DNA of 64,000 bases from Siphonodentalium dalli (taxonomy: Eukaryota > Mollusca > Scaphopoda > Gadilida > Siphonodentaliidae): NCBI GenBank assembly GCA_032622095.1, contig CP136064.1, positions 111,960,004 to 112,024,003 on the forward strand, given 5' to 3'. A program made the translations under genes and the position numbers. Numbering within the stretch: the first letter of the stretch is position 1; the number at the start of each line of letters is the position of its first letter. Below, piece after piece: positions 60,205 to 64,000 of the stretch. The notes below the pieces were generated by a model. That model did no database searches, was not told where the DNA came from, and was given only the letters and a program-made list of their open reading frames with translations.

Positions 60205-60690
60205 AAGGTACTGGTATTGCGAGTCGCCCCAACTAATACAGAAGCTAATGCTATTGCAAGTCGCCCTGACTGAAACAGAAGATAATTATATTGTGAGTCT
60301 ACCACGACTAATACAGAAGATAATGCTATCGCGAGTCGGCCCAACTAAAACAGAAGATAATGCTATTACGAGTAGCCCCGACTAAAACAGAAGCTAATTC
60401 TATTACGAGTCTTCACGATTAATAGAGAATGTAATGCTATCACGAGTAGCACCGACTAAAACAGAAGGAAATATGCTATTGTGAGTCCCCCTGATTAATA
60501 CAGAAGGCAATGCTATCACGAGTCGGCCCGATTCATACAGATTATAATGCTATCATGAGTTGCCCCGACTAAAACAGAAGGTACCGGTGTCGCAAGTTAC
60601 CCCGACTAATACATAAGGTAATGCTATCGAGAGTCACACCGACTAAACCAGAAGGAAATGTTTTGTGAGTCGCCCTGAAGGGAACGCTAT
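60205..60690. repeat. About 40-bp tandem array (acagaag..aatgctat..cgagtcgcccc)
   Basis: About twelve degenerate units with gactaa(t/a)acagaag, taatgctat and gcgagtcgcccc. Inverse copies are in copy 2 near 56530-56605, confirming the relation of the two elements. Confidence 0.8.
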
Positions 60691-61309
60691 TATGTGGTGC
60701 CTTTATTCCTTCTGTATGTGACTGAAGACTTCTAAAGAATTTTCTGAGATGTGGTTTTAAACGAATAAAAATGACTCAGTCCATAAGTCATTTGATATTA
60801 TCCTCTCAGCCCTTAATGTAAAAGGTAGGGTGCTCTCATGATTGTTTACTGTCTTTAGTTAACTCATAATATTCATGATAAGAGGCAAGGAAGCAGTCTG
60901 AAGCGCAATTGGTTGGTATCGCATATGAATTTATGATAATGGAATAATCCACCTATTCAGGGAGCAAATTACTTTTGAAATTTTGATTATCAAATAACCT
61001 CATAATGACATAATTAGATAGCATTGTTCTGAAATCATATACAATTCATACCAAATTGCATAGCTATTATCCAAATTTGGGTAGCAAATTGCGATGCGAT
61101 ACCAGTTAATTTTCTCCCTGCACCTATTCAACCCAACTTTAAAAATATTAATTGCGCTGAAGCGCAATTGAATTGCTTGGGTAGTATGTGAAAAATTAAT
61201 TGCGCTGAAGCGCAATTAATTTTGAATTGCGCTTCAGCGCAATTGATATTAATCAAGCTGGATTGCGCTTTAGCGCAATTATTAATAAATGTGAATTTGG
61301 CCTCCCATA

Positions 61310-62029
61310 TCCCCAACATATCTAATATTGGGCCACACATTTTGAAATTAGTCATTTTAATACTAGAGGTCACTGTTGAGACTTGAGTTGAATTTGAATC
61401 TGTAGGGCCTGTAGTGTAGGCCTAATGCAGCCAGTCCAGTCCAAAGCCATACATGTAAATTTTAGTGTCAAATTGCACTTGCTACATGTACATTTTTCTG
61501 ACGCTATCTACCCACACTGTTTTTTTAATCTACGTGTTTGAACGATATGTTCTCCAACAGTTCCAATTGAGAACTGAGTCACTCTCCTGTGTCATCAGGC
61601 TGAGAATTCCCGCTGTTGACAATATTCAATTAAAATGTCAACAACATAGCCCGATCACAAGAACTTCAATTCGAACCGAGGTTTTGACCAGTTTTCCAGG
61701 CAATAATCGTTGAATTCATATGTGAGGACCCAACATTCCCATTCAACATACCATACACCGAGTTAAAACTCCGATAATCTAATTCAAATATGCGTTCTAA
61801 CTAATTAAGTTTTAATTAATTTACTTCGTTTTTACAATGAGAGTTATTATTCTCAAGTCGTAAAAACAATCGTATCAGATTGGTGACGAAAGTTCGCCGA
61901 CCAATCGGATCGCGCGGATTGGAATTGTGGCTAAAATAGTTATCTGCGGGATTCCGCCGTATATATATATATTATTGCTTCAGTCAATCGGGGTATATTG
62001 GGGAAGATGTTTGAGACTCTTTAAGGTCT
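61310..62029. other. No feature seen
   Basis: Unique-looking spacer. Confidence 0.4.
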
Positions 62030-62260
62030 CCCAGAAAGATGCAGTTTTAAAAATTGTTTGTAAAGTATTTGAAAGTTGAAGGTGAGGGGGAGTTTTGCAC
62101 GGTGGTACGTATAGGGAGATTATAGCTGTTTTTATATTGCTGATAGTCGTTTCTATTGCTATGATTTCGTCTGTAAATTGTGACGTGTCGATAATTGTGT
62201 ATTTTATGTGGTGTCTAACTAGTATTGCGACATGATCTGTCCTTTCTATGTGTATTAAAG
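62030..62260 (-). pseudogene. LINE APE-endonuclease fragment
   Basis: Minus strand, one frame: HIERTDHVAILVRHHIKYTI, DTSQFTDEIIAIETTISN, TAIISLYVPPCKTPP. This is the middle of a Jockey-like endonuclease ('GGVAILV...IEAIAI...IINLYIPP' layout). About 75 codons, both ends cut. Confidence 0.7.
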
Positions 62261-62754
62261 CCGGGAAATGAGAATTTAATATCGTTGCCTAGTTGCCTAT
62301 TGTATTCAAACCTTTTATGGTGTGAAGCCAGGTTAGTAGACGGGACGCAGTTAATGACACATTACGTAACCATTGAGTTAAGAACTGCTCGTATGTGAGG
62401 AACAAGGCATTTAGGTAATTTATCTAAATTATATTAAATACTGCCTAATCCAGCCTAATCAACACAAAATTACATAACCAGTATACAGCTTAAGCGTTTT
62501 GACGATTAGGCTGGTTAAATGTTAGAGCTTACCTTTTGCTGTCTCGTGAAGTTTGATTATGTGCAGTTTCAATGTGTAATGTTCCCTCTGTACAGCCGTC
62601 ACAATTTAATCAACGCCACCGTTACGGTACGATATTTCCGTGGTACGAAATACTTTCGTCGCCTAATTTTGTCTTGAATGTCGATCTATTCAGCGTTTTT
62701 TTAGTTAGCTTTCCGACTCAATGCTTTCCGTCTCCATTTGGGGTAAAAAAATGA
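62261..62754. other. No feature seen
   Basis: Spacer; open frames have no support. Confidence 0.35.
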
Positions 62755-62837
62755 TTTAGCCAAATGAAATTTTTATTAGCCAAATTCGAAAAAGATTGGC
62801 CATTTGCTAATTTGGCTACCGACAGCGCGAACCCTGC
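62755..62837 (-). mobile_element. hAT-like right end, relic
   Basis: Reverse complement starts cagggttcgcgctgtc and runs into agccaaattagcaaatggcc, resembling the end at 47105 (cagggctggcgctgg, ggccaattt). No partner end found nearby. Confidence 0.45.
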
Positions 62838-64000
62838 ACATGTGGCATTTGGTACATAATTTAATTTCATAGGCATTTTTCGAATGAAGACGTATTCAGT
62901 GGTTACATCGCTACCATATTAACGCGTATGGCAGTTCGTGAGTAGGGTTCTAACACTGTAGCACTTCGTTAGTAGGGTTCTATCAATGTAATGGCGCAAC
63001 CTTAGTTGAGAATTTCACACTAGTAATAGGTTAAATTGTTCTCGTAGTATGAATATACAATTAATTTGTGGGAGTTTGTTGTTTTAGACGTCAGATTGGA
63101 TTTGAAACTAAGAATCAAAACACCGAGAACAGCCTTGTGTCATGCAAGCGGCGTTCGTGAATTGTCAAAATTGAACTATAATATAGGTTAGGCAAATTAT
63201 GAACGACATTATGTTGTCATAAATATCTACACGATTTCCTGCATGGTGTCCACTCTGTTTGATTCAAAAAATATATTATATAGGGCCGTCGCGACCTCAC
63301 AATATTATTTTGATTTAGTTTTTCTAACTTGCCCATCAAACCCAAAATTATATAAAATCTGTACTCTTAAGTTCACAATTTTCAATTAAGATATAATATA
63401 GTATATTTAAAATTAACACCAACCAGCAAACCTGAAACTACACACGCCATCATGTTTTCTTATTGTATTATTTATTCAGGGGAAGCAAGAAGACGGCCAG
63501 TATATAGGCCATGCTGCTACTGTACAATACTATTAATTCGTATATCAATGCTTTGTTATTAATTCTTATTTATTTATTTACAAATAAACATCTACATCGA
63601 CACCTTTGCCAGGAATACATTGATTGATTCTGTGGCCTTTTCTAGAAACAGAAATATATGTACACGAATGCAGTATCACGAATGTGACCGTTCATCATTT
63701 ATTTTGATATTTACAACATCAAACCTCTCAAATTAATATTCACTGCCATGGGACAATATGAGTGATAGTCATATATAGAGTATTGCCCATGTCTCACAAT
63801 ACTAGTCATAGTTGCATCCGGTCAAGCGATGAAACACAAATATTTCGCTATTATCACAAGAATACATGGTGGCTTACGGACGCAATTTATTAAAAGTACA
63901 ATAGACTATCTTCAATAAATTCTAAAATTTACATACTCTGTGGTGGAGACTATTTTTAAACAAATTCTAAACTGGACCAAAACTACTTACATACTCTATC
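62838..64000. other. No feature seen
   Basis: AT-rich spacer. gtagggttct occurs twice near 62942 and 62971 as part of a 33-bp duplication; nothing else. Confidence 0.4.

Larger units (their letters stand above)
57852..61309. mobile_element. Motif-array MITE family TATGGGAGG, copy 3 (ttgcgcttcagcgcaa)
   Basis: Ends tatgggaggccaaattcaca and inverse, extending to ttattaataatt. 6-bp flanks tcccct (57846-57851) and tcccca (61310-61315) match at five of six positions. Outer zones (57885-57995 and 61140-61280) carry aattgcgcttcagcgcaatt palindromes. Inside lie the 2.1-kb array element 58024-60126 and the 40-bp array 60205-60690. Confidence 0.85.

Overview
The window reads as non-coding and transposon-rich DNA from an animal, not a bacterium. 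There are no operons. Long open frames occur only inside retroelements, candidate exons are short and bounded by GT donors and pyrimidine-AG acceptors, and nearly every kilobase carries palindromes, terminal inverted repeats or LINE remains. The mix suggests a marine invertebrate, most likely a mollusc or another lophotrochozoan. It includes a many-copy CXC-domain gene family that I know from aquatic invertebrates, several LINE families, Helitron-like repeats, and a motif like the head of a gastropod SINE. The species cannot be fixed from the sequence.

Layout. 1-9 kb: tandem and dispersed repeats, a hAT-like MITE (4171-4645), a cluster of nuclear-receptor-type half-sites (3450-3560) and a palindrome-ended element with a 170-bp array (5931-6716). 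9053-9134: candidate first coding exon of a secreted protein. 10.1-19.5 kb: an older element with terminal inverted repeats, into which an almost intact two-ORF LINE (11048-16346) has inserted between identical 387-bp direct repeats. 20.4-27.7 kb: a decayed intronless minus-strand gene of the CXC-domain family, split by a 3.07-kb fold-back element (21475-24543) with a 5-bp target duplication. 27.8-34.3 kb: a Helitron-like 3' end, a TA microsatellite, a LINE ORF1 relic and a CACTA-like element holding a TA-flanked MITE. 34.3-34.6 kb: a candidate internal exon whose splice donor is the first unit of a 23-bp minisatellite. 34.9-38.2 kb: a broken LINE with an internal self-duplication. 38-43 kb: old dispersed repeats. 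43346-43529: a second candidate signal-peptide exon. 45.3-61.3 kb: hAT-like and palindromic MITEs, ending in three relatives of an unusual family whose bodies are arrays of short self-complementary motifs. 61.3-64 kb: a LINE endonuclease fragment and a hAT-like end.

The only largely intact coding capacity is the LINE at 11-16 kb: ORF1 with a coiled coil and an RRM-like C-terminus, and ORF2 with an APE endonuclease, a reverse transcriptase and a CCHC knuckle. Host genes are represented only by three candidate exons in large, repeat-filled introns. The strongest oddities are the 387-bp duplication around the LINE, the target-derived ORF1 start codon, the motif-array MITE family with 6-bp target duplications, and the fold-back insertion whose removal restores the CXC gene's frame.
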